Of a stretch of DNA of 64,000 nucleotides, positions 23,310 to 34,156 are shown in pieces. Under the pieces are notes generated by a model, which worked only from the letters and a program-made list of their open reading frames with translations, did no database searches and was not told where the DNA came from. Source of the DNA: Bufo bufo (lineage: Eukaryota; Chordata; Amphibia; Anura; Bufonidae); assembly GCF_905171765.1 (NCBI RefSeq), contig NC_053395.1:182236156-182300155 (forward strand). Direction: 5' to 3'. How positions within the stretch are numbered: position 1 is the first letter of the stretch; each line of letters starts with the position of its first letter. Position numbers and translations under genes: made by a program.

Positions 23310-26018
23310 ATAACGTGTGCGCATCCTAAAAAGATCTGTGACATTCTGTGTACTTTATTTGCGCATACACTTACAAAACCTGCACTACTGTACGTGTGAC
23401 ATACTTGCAAGCATATATACCATTTAATATGCGCAAGGTGAGCAGTAAGGGACGGGGAATTGGCCGTGCTGCCGATAATGCACGCAAACGTTGTGGCCCT
23501 GGGTGCGGTGAAACTGTGCCTGCTGCCAGAGCACAAGAAACACACTCATCCACGATGCCTAGCTTCATGTCCCAGTTTGCAGGTGGTCGGTTGGATTGTA
23601 GCACATAATGCAGAAGATAATGCTTCCAGTTAGTTAAGCACCACCCTGTCTTCCACAAAGTCAAGTCTCAGTAGCCAAGAGTCTGGTCAACAGAATCCTC
23701 ACCCTGATACTCCTTCCACCCACCATGGAGAGTCTTGGCAAACAAGTGATCCCACACTCGGATAATCCGAGGAGCTGTTTTCATCGCCATTCCTTAATTT
23801 GGGCCTCTCAGCAAGCCCGCTTAAAGAGGGACATGAGGATATCTTGTGCCCTGATTACCAAACTCTGGAGCATCCACAGTCAGAAGAAGATGACGGTGGG
23901 GAACGGCAATTAGTATTTCACGAGGTGGATGATGATGATGAGACACAGTTGCCAATAAGTCAACCGCAATAAGTGTCTCAAGAGGTTGATGATGAGGATG
24001 AGACACAGTTGTCAATAAATGAGGTTGTTGTTAGGTCAACAAGTCAGAAGGATGACCAGAGTGAGGAAGTGGAAGAGAAGGTGCTGGATGATGAAGTCAC
24101 TGACCCAACCTGGGAAGGTGGCAAGCCGAACAAGGACAGCAGTACAGAGGGGGAAGGATCCGCAGCACCGCAACAGGCTGGAAGAGGCAGTGGGGTGGCA
24201 AAAGTCGTGGAGAATAAAAGAATTGTCATTTGCAATCTGTGCCATACCAAAATGAGCAGGGGTGTGAACACTAGCAACCTCACCACCACCAGCATGATCC
24301 GCCACATGGCATCAAAGCACCCTAATAGGTAGGCCGAACGCCTGGGTCCACAACCAGTGTCTGCGGGTCACACCACTGCCTTCTCTTCCCCTGTGTTACG
24401 TGCAGGCTAATCCCTTGTCCAAAACGCAGGCCCGGATGCCGCGGTACTCTGTCCCCAGCCACCAATATTTTTTACGGTGTGCAGTCCCAGCCTTACACCA
24501 GCATGTGTCCCGTAACATCACCCGTGCCCTGACCAACGCAGTTATTGGGAAGGTCCACTTAACGACTGACACATGGACAAGTGCTTTTAGCCAGGGACGC
24601 TACATTTCCCTGATGGCACACTGGGCAAACGTTGTGGAAGCCAGGAGCAAATCGTATCCTGGGATGGCACAGGTGCTACCGACGCCAAGGATTGCAGGCC
24701 CTACTTCCATCAGGGTTTCCGCCACCACCTACGTTAGTGGCTGCAACCTCCCCTTCTCCTCCCCCGCCTCCACTTCCATCTCTGAATTATCATCTTGCAG
24801 AACCAGTCAGACATCAGTCAATAGCTGGAAGCAGTGTAGCACTGCAGTGGGGAAGCGGCAACAGGCCTGCTTAAACTGATCTGCTTAGGTGACAAACAGC
24901 ACCCCACGGCAGAGCTGTGGCAGGGTATAAGGGACCAGACTGAGCTGTGGCTCTCGCGACTCAACCTAGAACCAGGCATGGTTGTCTCTGATAATGGTCG
25001 TAACTTGGTGGCGGCTTTGGAGCTCGGCAAGCTCACACACATGCCATGCCTAGCCTACGTGTTCAACCTAGTGGTTCAGCGGTTTCTCAAAACCTACCCC
25101 AATTTGCCTGAGCTACTGGTGAAGGTGCGCCGCGTGTGTGCCCATTTCCGCAAGTCATCGACAGCTTTCACCGGTCTGGCAACACTGCAGCAGCGCTTGC
25201 AATTGCCAGCTCACCGACTGTTGTGCGACGTTAGCATGCGCTGGAACTCCACATTCCACATGTTGGCCAGGCTTTGTGAGCAGCAAAGGGCAGTAGTGGA
25301 ATACCAGCTGCAACATGGTCGTCGCCTTTCCAGTCAGCTTCCGCTCTTCACAAGCGATGAGTGGGCATTGATGTCTGACCTCTGTGAGGTTTTACGCAAC
25401 TTTGAGGAATAAACACAGATGGTCACAGTACACAGGGTGATAGCCAGACCACCCTCAGTTCGCCTTCTCAGCGCAAATTGAATGATGATGAGAAGGAGGA
25501 GCAGGAGACGGTTGCCTCCGCTACAGAGGGTAGTTCAAATGGAAGCTTTATTCCATCTGTTTAGCGTGGATGGGTAGAAGAGGAGGAAGAGGATGAGGAG
25601 ATTGAGCGTCATCCTCCTGATGAGGACAGCGAAGTGTTGTCTGTTAGGACTCTGGCACACTTGGCTGACTTTATGTTAGGCTGCCTTTCCTGTGACCCTC
25701 GTGTTGTACGCATTTTGGCCAACACAGATTCTTGGTTGTTCACCCGTCTCGATCCCCGCTACAAAGAGAAATTCTCATCTCTCATTCCTGTGGTGGAGAG
25801 GACAAGCAAAATAGTGCAATACTAGAAGGTCCTTGTGGAAAAATTACTCCAAAAATTTCCAGCTGACAACGTTGGCTGCAGAGTACGTAGTTCCTTGGCC
25901 AACCAAGGAGGGGAGATGAGGGGAACACACAGCAGTTCCAACAGAGGCAGGGCAACACTCTCCAAGGAGTGGGACAGTTTCATGACACCCCGCCAACACC
26001 CTCACCCTGATGCGCGGC

Positions 26019-26894
26019 TGTCACGGCCTATGGTGTGCGCTGTGACACTGTTACTACACTTGCGGTTGCCCGCGGCAACGTGTTGCTGAGTGTGCATGCG
26101 GTGGCAGTGTCTTGGCCTTCTGGGTGATTGCCGTGACATGGTTGCCACGCATGTTGTTGCCTGTGGCAACGTGTAGCTTTCTATGCTTGTGTGTGCACTT
26201 CCCATTTAAGTGGCTTCCTTCCCTTGTCTGGTGTTGGAAGGGTTAACTCCCTTCCTAGTGTTTTGTTAACACTGGGTTTATGTGTGTGTGGGTGTGGCTG
26301 CTTGGGCTATTTAGCCTCTGCTGGATGCCTGAAGCTGAGGGGTACAGCGATGGTGTATGCTGGAGCTATCCTCCTGGTCTTCATATTCCATCTGTCCAGT
26401 GAGGGCCACCCTTGTGGTCATTGATGTTCTTATGGTGTCTCACGTTTATTGCAGCTATGGGTGTCCTGGGTTCCTGTGTGGTTTGTGGTGTGTGCTGTGT
26501 CCTTTTAATGTTGGTGTGGACACCAGCACTTGTGCACGGGTTCCAGTCAGTGTGTCTGTGGCAGGTAAGTGTGTTACTGGTTTCACTCTATAGCTGTATG
26601 TGTTCCCCTCTCCTTGCAGCCTGGCCTCAGATAGAGACTCCTGTTCCTCCATGACTGGGATGAACAGGTTGTCTCTCCCCTGCTCCTAAGTGAGGGATTA
26701 CCAGGGCGACTTAGGGTTTCTAGGAATCCTGAGTATGAGTCGTCCTACAATCGGGGTCCGCTCATACAGTGAGGAGTCAGGGAGAGGATTAGGGACGCGG
26801 TAGGAGGTGACCTGCTCCCTTATTACTCCTTTTGGCCAGGCTGATCCCTCTGACACCGCACAGTGGGGGGTTTCCCCCACTCCCCGCCGTGACA
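26019..26894. mobile_element. Solo LTR, 876 bp, inside the hAT transposase
   Basis: It starts tgtcacggcc and ends gccgtgaca, with a perfect 5-bp duplication gcggc at 26,014-26,018 and 26,895-26,899. The TG...CA ends and 5-bp duplication are diagnostic of LTR retroelement integration, and no internal region is left. The interrupted transposase resumes directly after it. The 3.6-kb tandem duplication begins 26 bp before its right end. Confidence 0.88.
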
Positions 26895-26994
26895 GCGGCC
26901 TAGTGTCACAAGGAGGGAAAAGTTTTGGAAGATGGTGAAGGAGTACGTAGCAGATCGTGTCAGCGTCCTCAGTGATCCCTCTGTGCCTTTCAAT

Positions 26995-27288
26995 CAGGGG
27001 CATAGCTATAGGGGGTGCAGAGGTAGCAGTCGCTACCGGGCCCAGGAGCCTGAGGGGGCCCAAAGACCCTTGTGCCACATAAGAAGACACCGGTATTATA
27101 GAAAGTGCATGCTGGTCAAGTTACACCTCGGCTGGTGGGAAGGGGTAAGTTCAAGGTGCGTTTCAATTTTTGCCTCAGGCAGCACGAAGTCTATGTGCTT
27201 CCCTGCCCCTGGCCACAAAGCACTGAGGGAAGGGGGGCCCGAGCTGAACCCTTGCACCAGGGCCCATGAGCTTTTAGCTACGCCCCTG
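26995..27288. mobile_element. hAT-type MITE, 294 bp (copy 1)
   Basis: The ends are inverted: caggggcatagcta on the left and caggggcgtagcta read inward from the right. The flanks ctttcaat and cttacaac match at six of eight positions, an aged 8-bp hAT duplication. It splits the transposase between VPFN and the codons for YW-MFKLDMWHELAL. Confidence 0.82.
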
Positions 27289-27708
27289 CTTACAACTATT
27301 GGATGTTCAAGCTAGACATGTGGCACGAACTGGCGCTCTACGCCTTGCAGGTGCTGGCCTGCCCCGCCGCCAGCGTTTTGTCACAGCGTGTATTTAGTGC
27401 TGCTGGGGGCATAATAACTGATAAGCGCATCCGCCTGTCAACTGAAAATGCTGACCGGTTGACTCTTATAAAAATGAACACGGCCTGGATTGCCCTCGAC
27501 TTCTCTACTCCAACAGAGGAAAGCGGCTGAACATAAAGGCACTCTAAATGTGGCTTCTTTTTTTTTTAACATTAATTAAATGTGGCTTTTATGGTGTATT
27601 GAATACACTGTATTCCCATGTACCCCTTCCACCACTAAAAAGGGTATATGGTTCAATCTCCCTTTTCTCGTCCTCCTCCTCCATCATATCAACATGCTTA
27701 TTACGCTG

Positions 27709-28740
27709 CCCTCGCTCCTAATGTTTTAGAGGGTCAGCTCCGTAGCAGGCCCTCGCCCATAATGTTTTAGAGGGTCACCAGCAGGCCCTCGCCCATAATG
27801 TTTTAGAGGGTGACCAGCAGGCCCTTGTTCTTAATGTTTTAGAGGGTGACCAGCAGGCCCTCGCCCCTAATGTTTTATATGGTCAGCTCAGCACCAGACC
27901 CTCACCCCTAATGTTTTAGTTGGTCAGATCAGCAGCAGGCCCTCGCCACTAATGTTTTAGATTATCAGATCAGCAGCAGGCACTCGCCCCTAATGTTTTA
28001 GATGGTCAGATCAGTAGCAGGACCTTGCCCCTAATGTTTTAGATGGTCAGATAAGCAGCAGGCACTCGCCCCTAATGTTTTAGAGGGTCAGCTAAGTAGC
28101 AGCCCTCGCCCATAATGTTTTAGAGGGTCCCCAGCAGGCCCTCGCCCATAATGTTTTTGAGGGTCACCAGCAGGCCCTCAACCATAACGTTTTAGAGGGT
28201 TACCAGCAGGCCCTCACCCATAATGTTTTTGAGGGTCAGCAGCAGGCCCTCAACCATAATGTTTTTGAGGGTCACCAGCAGGCCCTCACACATAATGTTT
28301 TAGAGGGTCACCAGCAGGCCCTCGCCCGTAATGTTTTTGAGGGTCACCAGCAGGCCCTCGCCCATAATGTTTTAGAGGGTGACCAGCAGGCCCTTGTTCT
28401 TAATGTTTTAGAGGGTGACCAGCAGGCCCTCGCCCCTAATGTTTTATATGGTCAGCTCAGCAGCAGACCCTCACCCCTAATGTTTTAGTTGGTTAGATCA
28501 GCAGCAGGCCCTCACCCTTAATGTTTTAGAGGGTCAGCTCAGCAGCAGGCACTCGCCCCTAATGTTTTAGATGGTCAGATCAGTAGCAGGCCCTTGCCCC
28601 TAATGTTTTAGAGGGTCAGATCAGCAGCAGGCACTCGCCCCTAATGTTAGAGGGTCAGCTCAGCAGCAGGCCCTCGCCCCTAATGTTTTAGATGGTCAGA
28701 TCAGCAGGCCCTTGCTCCTAATGTTTTAGAGGGTCACCAG
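27709..28740. repeat. Minisatellite of the hAT 3' region (copy 1)
   Basis: About 26 units of 36-41 bp follow the pattern 'ccctcgcccataatgtttta' then 'gagggtcaccagcagg'. Two unit lengths alternate, the longer carrying 'gatcagcagcagg'. Within each unit CCCTC and GAGGG can pair around TAATGTTTTA, so every unit is a potential small hairpin. One unit continues at 29,103-29,150 after an inserted MITE. It is not a CRISPR: units are contiguous without unique spacers. Confidence 0.92.
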
Positions 28741-29102
28741 TAGTGTTGAGCGCGAATATTTGAATTACGAATATTTATCGCGAATATAGCAACTTCGAGA
28801 ATTGTCAAGCAACTTAAGCAGGGAGGAATCATGACTTCAGATGGAAAAAAATGACGAATATTCTAAAAAACAATAATATAGCACTATATTCTGTAGTGCT
28901 ATATATTCATTTTTGACCCATGCCTGTATTGATCGCGTAATATTCGCATATTATGCAATCATTACCTTGCTGATTTTCGAGAAAAAAAATGAAAGAATGT
29001 AGAATATAACGAATATTCAAATTCGCAAATATTCAACGAATATTCTACTAAATATTCGCAAAATATCGCAAATTCGAATATGACCCCTGCCGCTCATCAC
29101 TA
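28741..29102. mobile_element. hAT-type MITE, 362 bp, with perfect 8-bp duplication (copy 1)
   Basis: The ends read tagtgttgagcg on the left and tagtgatgagcg inward from the right. It is flanked by a perfect gtcaccag (28,733-28,740 and 29,103-29,110), which is part of the minisatellite unit it entered. The interior is rich in 'cgaatatt' words. An 8-bp duplication is the hAT hallmark. Confidence 0.93.
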
Positions 29103-29364
29103 GTCACCAGCAGGCCGTCAATCATTATTTTTTCAAGGTTGTGTATGATGCCTTCCTTTATGTGTAATAAAGGATGTATTGCAGTGCCGGTTCCTTGTAA
29201 TTTTGACAGCCTTTTCACTTAGTGTATAGGCTTTATGAGTGTAGGAGTCCCACTACCTGAACAATTGTACCACAATGTAAATGAGGCCCTCCTTTATGTG
29301 ATATACAGGTTGTATCGGAGTGCTTCTTCCTTGTAATTTTTGGCAGCACTTGCAGTTTATATAC

Positions 29365-29664
29365 GGCTCCATTCACAAGTCCGCAAAATGGGTCGCATCC
29401 TTTCCGCAATTTTGCGGAATGGGTGCGGACCCATTCATTCTCTATGGGGACGGAATGGATGCGGACAGCACACAGTGTGCTGTCTGCAGCCGCGGAGCGC
29501 GGCACCGATTTTGGGTCCGCAGCTCCGCAAAAAGATAGAGCATGTCCTATTCTTGTCCGCAGCTTGCGGACAAGAATAGGCATTTCTATGGGGGTGACGG
29601 GCTGGTGTGTTGCGGACCCGCAATTTGCGGGTCCGCAACACACCACGGACGTGTGAATGTAGCC
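29365..29664. mobile_element. Foldback MITE, 300 bp (copy 1)
   Basis: The terminal inverted repeats ggctccattcacaagtccg and ggctacattcacacgtccg match at 17 of 19 positions. The interior is a chain of tgcggac/gtccgca palindromes. The flanks (tac and tta) are not a clear duplication. The ends resemble the TAA-flanked Harbinger-like MITEs nearby, so it probably belongs with them. Confidence 0.8.
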
Positions 29665-30044
29665 TTATTGTCAGTCCGTAAAATTGGAGTACTACTCGAA
29701 CAACATTGTTCCCAGCAGCGACATGGGAGTCCAAGATGCATCCAGAAATCCTCCCCATGCTGTTCCTGTACCATTTCAGTGGTGTTTCCATCAATTTCTG
29801 ACCTTTTCCTGTGAACCAGACACCCTCCCCTTTTCAGAGCAGCGGGTGCCTGGTTTAATGCTTGGGTTCTCCCATTGACTTCCATTGTGCTCGGGTGCTC
29901 GGTAGAGCACCTGAGCATCCCGAGGTGTTCTTCTTGAGCACCCGAGCACTTTGGTGATCGACCAACACTAATTAAAAAGCTTTAGGCCAAGGCAAGAGCT
30001 AGTCAGCAGGATACTGACCGGGTCCCTAGGACAGAACAGTCTAA

Positions 30045-30218
30045 GGCCGAATGCACACGGCCGTGTTCCGCGGCCGAGAGCGGTCCGTGGTATGCCGGGC
30101 TGGATTCCTGTTCAGAGCAGGAGAGCACGGCGTCATTGGTTGCTATGACGCCGTGCGCTTCATGCCGCCGTTGCACTACAGTAATACACTCGCGGAACAC
30201 GGCCGTGTGCATTCAGCC
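30045..30218. mobile_element. Harbinger-like MITE, 174 bp (copy 1)
   Basis: It is flanked by TAA (30,042-30,044 and 30,219-30,221). The terminal inverted repeats of at least 28 bp differ at one position and begin ggccgaatgcacacggccg on the left and ggctgaatgcacacggccg read inward from the right. The 3-bp TWA target is typical of PIF/Harbinger. Confidence 0.88.
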
Positions 30219-30294
30219 TAAGGCAAAGGCTTGGCAGTGGAATACCTTTGAAAAAAGTGTTTGTTTAGTTTTATTTGCAAATCTCTCTCCATAA

Positions 30295-30368
30295 GGCTAC
30301 ATTCAGACGAATGTATTTTGTTTCGGTTCCGTTTATTTGCGAGCCGCAAAACACATGTGAATGTAGCC
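30295..30368. mobile_element. Harbinger-like MITE, 74 bp (copy 1)
   Basis: A very short element flanked by TAA (30,292-30,294 and 30,369-30,371). Its ends are ggctacattcagacg and ggctacattcacatg read inward, and it is essentially two inverted ends with little between them. Confidence 0.8.
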
Positions 30369-30575
30369 TAACAGTTCCTCACAGCCCTACATCCTGTTAG
30401 CACCAAGCTACATCCCCTCCATTCTAGCCCTTTCTACAATGTCTGACTCAGGCTGTCTGAGCATGCTTAGTACACTCCATCACATATAATAGTCATTCTA
30501 CATAGATAATTGGGTTTCCCCCACTCCCCGCCGTGACAGCGGCCTAGTGTCACAAGGAGGGAAAAGTTTTGGAAG

Positions 30576-31174
30576 ATGGTGAAGGAGTACGTAGCAGATC
30601 GTGTCAGCGTCCTCAGTGATCCCTCTGTGCCTTTCAATCAGGGGCATAGCTATAGGGGGTGCAGAGGTAGCAGTCGCTACCGGGCCCAGGAGCCTGAGGG
30701 GGCCCAAAGACCCTTGTGCCACATAAGAAGACACCGGTATTATAGAAAGTGCATGCTGGTCAAGTTACACCTCGGCTGGTGGGAAGGGGTAAGTTCAAGG
30801 TGCGTTTCAATTTTTGCCTCAGGCAGCACGAAGTCTATGTGCTTCCCTGCCCCTGGCCACAAAGCACTGAGGGAAGGGGGGCCCGAGCTGAACCCTTGCA
30901 CCAGGGCCCATGAGCTTTTAGCTACGCCCCTGCTTACAACTATTGGATGTTCAAGCTAGACATGTGGCACGAACTGGCGCTCTACGCCTTGCAGGTGCTG
31001 GCCTGCCCCGCCGCCAGCGTTTTGTCACAGCGTGTATTTAGTGCTGCTGGGGGCATAATAACTGATAAGCGCATCCGCCTGTCAACTGAAAATGCTGACC
31101 GGTTGACTCTTATAAAAATGAACACGGCCTGGATTGCCCTCGACTTCTCTACTCCAACAGAGGAAAGCGGCTGA
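30576..31174 (+). pseudogene. Duplicated hAT transposase C-terminal fragment
   Basis: Second copy of the transposase 3' end made by the tandem duplication. It starts with MVKEYVADRVSVLSDPSVPF, is broken by the MITE at 30,639-30,932, and resumes with the dimerisation segment ACPAASVLSQRVFSAAGG at 30,947-31,174. It has no upstream half and no promoter of its own. Confidence 0.92.
30639..30932. mobile_element. hAT-type MITE, 294 bp (copy 2)
   Basis: Same element as at 26,995-27,288, present again only because it lies inside the tandem duplication. Confidence 0.85.
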
Positions 31175-31352
31175 ACATAAAGGCACTCTAAATGTGGCTT
31201 CTTTTTTTTTTAACATTAATTAAATGTGGCTTTTATGGTGTATTGAATACACTGTATTCCCATGTACCCCTTCCACCACTAAAAAGGGTATATGGTTCAA
31301 TCTCCCTTTTCTCGTCCTCCTCCTCCATCATATCAACATGCTTATTACGCTG

Positions 31353-32384
31353 CCCTCGCTCCTAATGTTTTAGAGGGTCAGCTCCGTAGCAGGCCCTCGC
31401 CCATAATGTTTTAGAGGGTCACCAGCAGGCCCTCGCCCATAATGTTTTAGAGGGTGACCAGCAGGCCCTTGTTCTTAATGTTTTAGAGGGTGACCAGCAG
31501 GCCCTCGCCCCTAATGTTTTATATGGTCAGCTCAGCACCAGACCCTCACCCCTAATGTTTTAGTTGGTCAGATCAGCAGCAGGCCCTCGCCACTAATGTT
31601 TTAGATTATCAGATCAGCAGCAGGCACTCGCCCCTAATGTTTTAGATGGTCAGATCAGTAGCAGGACCTTGCCCCTAATGTTTTAGATGGTCAGATAAGC
31701 AGCAGGCACTCGCCCCTAATGTTTTAGAGGGTCAGCTAAGTAGCAGCCCTCGCCCATAATGTTTTAGAGGGTCCCCAGCAGGCCCTCGCCCATAATGTTT
31801 TTGAGGGTCACCAGCAGGCCCTCAACCATAACGTTTTAGAGGGTTACCAGCAGGCCCTCACCCATAATGTTTTTGAGGGTCAGCAGCAGGCCCTCAACCA
31901 TAATGTTTTTGAGGGTCACCAGCAGGCCCTCACACATAATGTTTTAGAGGGTCACCAGCAGGCCCTCGCCCGTAATGTTTTTGAGGGTCACCAGCAGGCC
32001 CTCGCCCATAATGTTTTAGAGGGTGACCAGCAGGCCCTTGTTCTTAATGTTTTAGAGGGTGACCAGCAGGCCCTCGCCCCTAATGTTTTATATGGTCAGC
32101 TCAGCAGCAGACCCTCACCCCTAATGTTTTAGTTGGTTAGATCAGCAGCAGGCCCTCACCCTTAATGTTTTAGAGGGTCAGCTCAGCAGCAGGCACTCGC
32201 CCCTAATGTTTTAGATGGTCAGATCAGTAGCAGGCCCTTGCCCCTAATGTTTTAGAGGGTCAGATCAGCAGCAGGCACTCGCCCCTAATGTTAGAGGGTC
32301 AGCTCAGCAGCAGGCCCTCGCCCCTAATGTTTTAGATGGTCAGATCAGCAGGCCCTTGCTCCTAATGTTTTAGAGGGTCACCAG
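31353..32384. repeat. Minisatellite of the hAT 3' region (copy 2)
   Basis: Duplicate of the array at 27,709-28,740, with no unit gained or lost that I could see. This again points to a very young duplication, since minisatellite length changes quickly. Confidence 0.92.
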
Positions 32385-32746
32385 TAGTGTTGAGCGCGAA
32401 TATTTGAATTACGAATATTTATCGCGAATATAGCAACTTCGAGAATTGTCAAGCAACTTAAGCAGGGAGGAATCATGACTTCAGATGGAAAAAAATGACG
32501 AATATTCTAAAAAACAATAATATAGCACTATATTCTGTAGTGCTATATATTCATTTTTGACCCATGCCTGTATTGATCGCGTAATATTCGCATATTATGC
32601 AATCATTACCTTGCTGATTTTCGAGAAAAAAAATGAAAGAATGTAGAATATAACGAATATTCAAATTCGCAAATATTCAACGAATATTCTACTAAATATT
32701 CGCAAAATATCGCAAATTCGAATATGACCCCTGCCGCTCATCACTA
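32385..32746. mobile_element. hAT-type MITE, 362 bp (copy 2)
   Basis: Duplicate of 28,741-29,102 carried in the tandem duplication, with the same flanking gtcaccag words. Confidence 0.92.
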
Positions 32747-33008
32747 GTCACCAGCAGGCCGTCAATCATTATTTTTTCAAGGTTGTGTATGATGCCTTCC
32801 TTTATGTGTAATAAAGGATGTATTGCAGTGCCGGTTCCTTGTAATTTTGACAGCCTTTTCACTTAGTGTATAGGCTTTATGAGTGTAGGAGTCCCACTAC
32901 CTGAACAATTGTACCACAATGTAAATGAGGCCCTCCTTTATGTGATATACAGGTTGTATCGGAGTGCTTCTTCCTTGTAATTTTTGGCAGCACTTGCAGT
33001 TTATATAC

Positions 33009-33308
33009 GACTCCATTCACAAGTCCGCAAAATGGGTCGCATCCTTTCCGCAATTTTGCGGAATGGGTGCGGACCCATTCATTCTCTATGGGGACGGAAT
33101 GGATGCGGACAGCACACAGTGTGCTGTCTGCAGCCGCGGAGCGCGGCACCGATTTTGGGTCCGCAGCTCCGCAAAAAGATAGAGCATGTCCTATTCTTGT
33201 CCGCAGCTTGCGGACAAGAATAGGCATTTCTATGGGGGTGACGGGCTGGTGTGTTGCGGACCCGCAATTTGCGGGTCCGCAACACACCACGGACGTGTGA
33301 ATGTAGCC
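33009..33308. mobile_element. Foldback MITE, 300 bp (copy 2)
   Basis: Duplicate of 29,365-29,664. It carries the G-to-A difference at 33,010, one of only two seen between the duplication units. Confidence 0.8.
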
Positions 33309-33688
33309 TTATTGTCAGTCCGTAAAATTGGAGTACTACTCGAACAACATTGTTCCCAGCAGCGACATGGGAGTCCAAGATGCATCCAGAAATCCTCCCC
33401 ATGCTGTTCCTGTACCATTTCAGTGGTGTTTCCATCAATTTCTGACCTTTTCCTGTGAACCAGACACCCTCCCCTTTTCAGAGCAGCGGGTGCCTGGTTT
33501 AATGCTTGGGTTCTCCCATTGACTTCCATTGTGCTCGGGTGCTCGGTAGAGCACCTGAGCATCCCGAGGTGTTCTTCTTGAGCACCCGAGCACTTTGGTG
33601 ATCGATCAACACTAATTAAAAAGCTTTAGGCCAAGGCAAGAGCTAGTCAGCAGGATACTGACCGGGTCCCTAGGACAGAACAGTCTAA

Positions 33689-33862
33689 GGCCGAATGCAC
33701 ACGGCCGTGTTCCGCGGCCGAGAGCGGTCCGTGGTATGCCGGGCTGGATTCCTGTTCAGAGCAGGAGAGCACGGCGTCATTGGTTGCTATGACGCCGTGC
33801 GCTTCATGCCGCCGTTGCACTACAGTAATACACTCGCGGAACACGGCCGTGTGCATTCAGCC
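33689..33862. mobile_element. Harbinger-like MITE, 174 bp (copy 2)
   Basis: Duplicate of 30,045-30,218 in the second unit. Confidence 0.88.
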
Positions 33863-33938
33863 TAAGGCAAAGGCTTGGCAGTGGAATACCTTTGAAAAAA
33901 GTGTTTGTTTAGTTTTATTTGCAAATCTCTCTCCATAA

Positions 33939-34012
33939 GGCTACATTCAGACGAATGTATTTTGTTTCGGTTCCGTTTATTTGCGAGCCGCAAAACACAT
34001 GTGAATGTAGCC
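33939..34012. mobile_element. Harbinger-like MITE, 74 bp (copy 2)
   Basis: Duplicate of 30,295-30,368 in the second unit. Confidence 0.8.
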
Positions 34013-34156
34013 TAACAGTTCCTCACAGCCCTACATCCTGTTAGCACCAAGCTACATCCCCTCCATTCTAGCCCTTTCTACAATGTCTGACTCAGGCTGT
34101 CTGAGCATGCTTAGTACACTCCATCACATATAATAGTCATTCTACATAGATAATTG

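Larger units (their letters stand above)
23429..27530 (+). pseudogene. hAT transposase with BED zinc finger, broken into pieces
   Basis: The transposase would cut and paste the hAT element. The probable start is the ATG at 23,429 (MRKVSSKGRG). An acidic stretch then leads into a BED finger ending near 24,330 (CNLCH ... MIRHMASKH). The next open segment (24,400-24,879) has VHLTTDTWTS, a catalytic-core motif. 24,978-25,412 has VVSDNGRNLVAAL, the MPCLAYVFNLVVQ block and MRWNSTFHML. 25,634-25,825 has RLDPRYKEKFSS. The C-terminal dimerisation region is 27,303-27,530 (ACPAASVLSQRVFSAAGG, then ENADRLTLIKMN). Frameshifts and stops separate these pieces. A solo LTR (26,019-26,894) and a MITE (26,995-27,288) interrupt the C-terminal part. 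The result is a clear pseudogene of a ZBED-like hAT transposase. Confidence 0.92.
16377..29970 (+). mobile_element. hAT-superfamily DNA transposon, decayed and multiply interrupted
   Basis: The left end at 16,377 reads tagtgttgggtgag and the right end at 29,970, read inward, reads tagtgttggtcgatc. The 8-bp flanks (ataagaaa at 16,369-16,376; attaaaaa at 29,971-29,978) agree at six positions, a plausible aged 8-bp hAT duplication. Between them are two tandem-repeat arrays, a BED-finger hAT transposase pseudogene and a 3' minisatellite. Later insertions account for much of the length: the chromovirus at 17,736-23,309, a solo LTR at 26,019-26,894, and MITEs at 26,995, 28,741 and 29,365. The assignment of the two outer ends to one element is inference from similarity and orientation. 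Confidence 0.7.
26869..30512. repeat. Tandem segmental duplication, copy 1 (3,644 bp)
   Basis: This unit and the next are joined head to tail at a constant offset of 3,644. Copy 1 begins within the last 26 bp of the solo LTR and ends in non-hAT flank (catagataattg). It holds the hAT 3' half, its minisatellite and five MITEs. Only two differences from copy 2 were found by eye: 29,366 G against 33,010 A, and 29,962 C against 33,606 T. Confidence 0.95.
30513..34156. repeat. Tandem segmental duplication, copy 2 (3,644 bp)
   Basis: This is an exact positional repeat of copy 1. The junction at 30,512/30,513 joins 'gataattg' to 'ggtttccccc' with about 2-3 G of shared sequence, so no long homology mediated it. 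The right end (taattg at 34,151-34,156) passes into sequence not present after copy 1. The near identity means a very young duplication or an assembly artefact. Confidence 0.93.

Noticed and set aside
27709..28740. Regularly spaced repeats that could suggest a CRISPR array.
   Set aside because: Units are contiguous with no unique spacers, the context is a eukaryotic transposon, and there are no cas genes.
29233..33562. Sets of identical frames on both strands around 29.2-29.9 and 32.9-33.6 kb.
   Set aside because: They are duplicated by the 3,644-bp tandem duplication and lie in palindromic MITEs. None has a recognisable domain.
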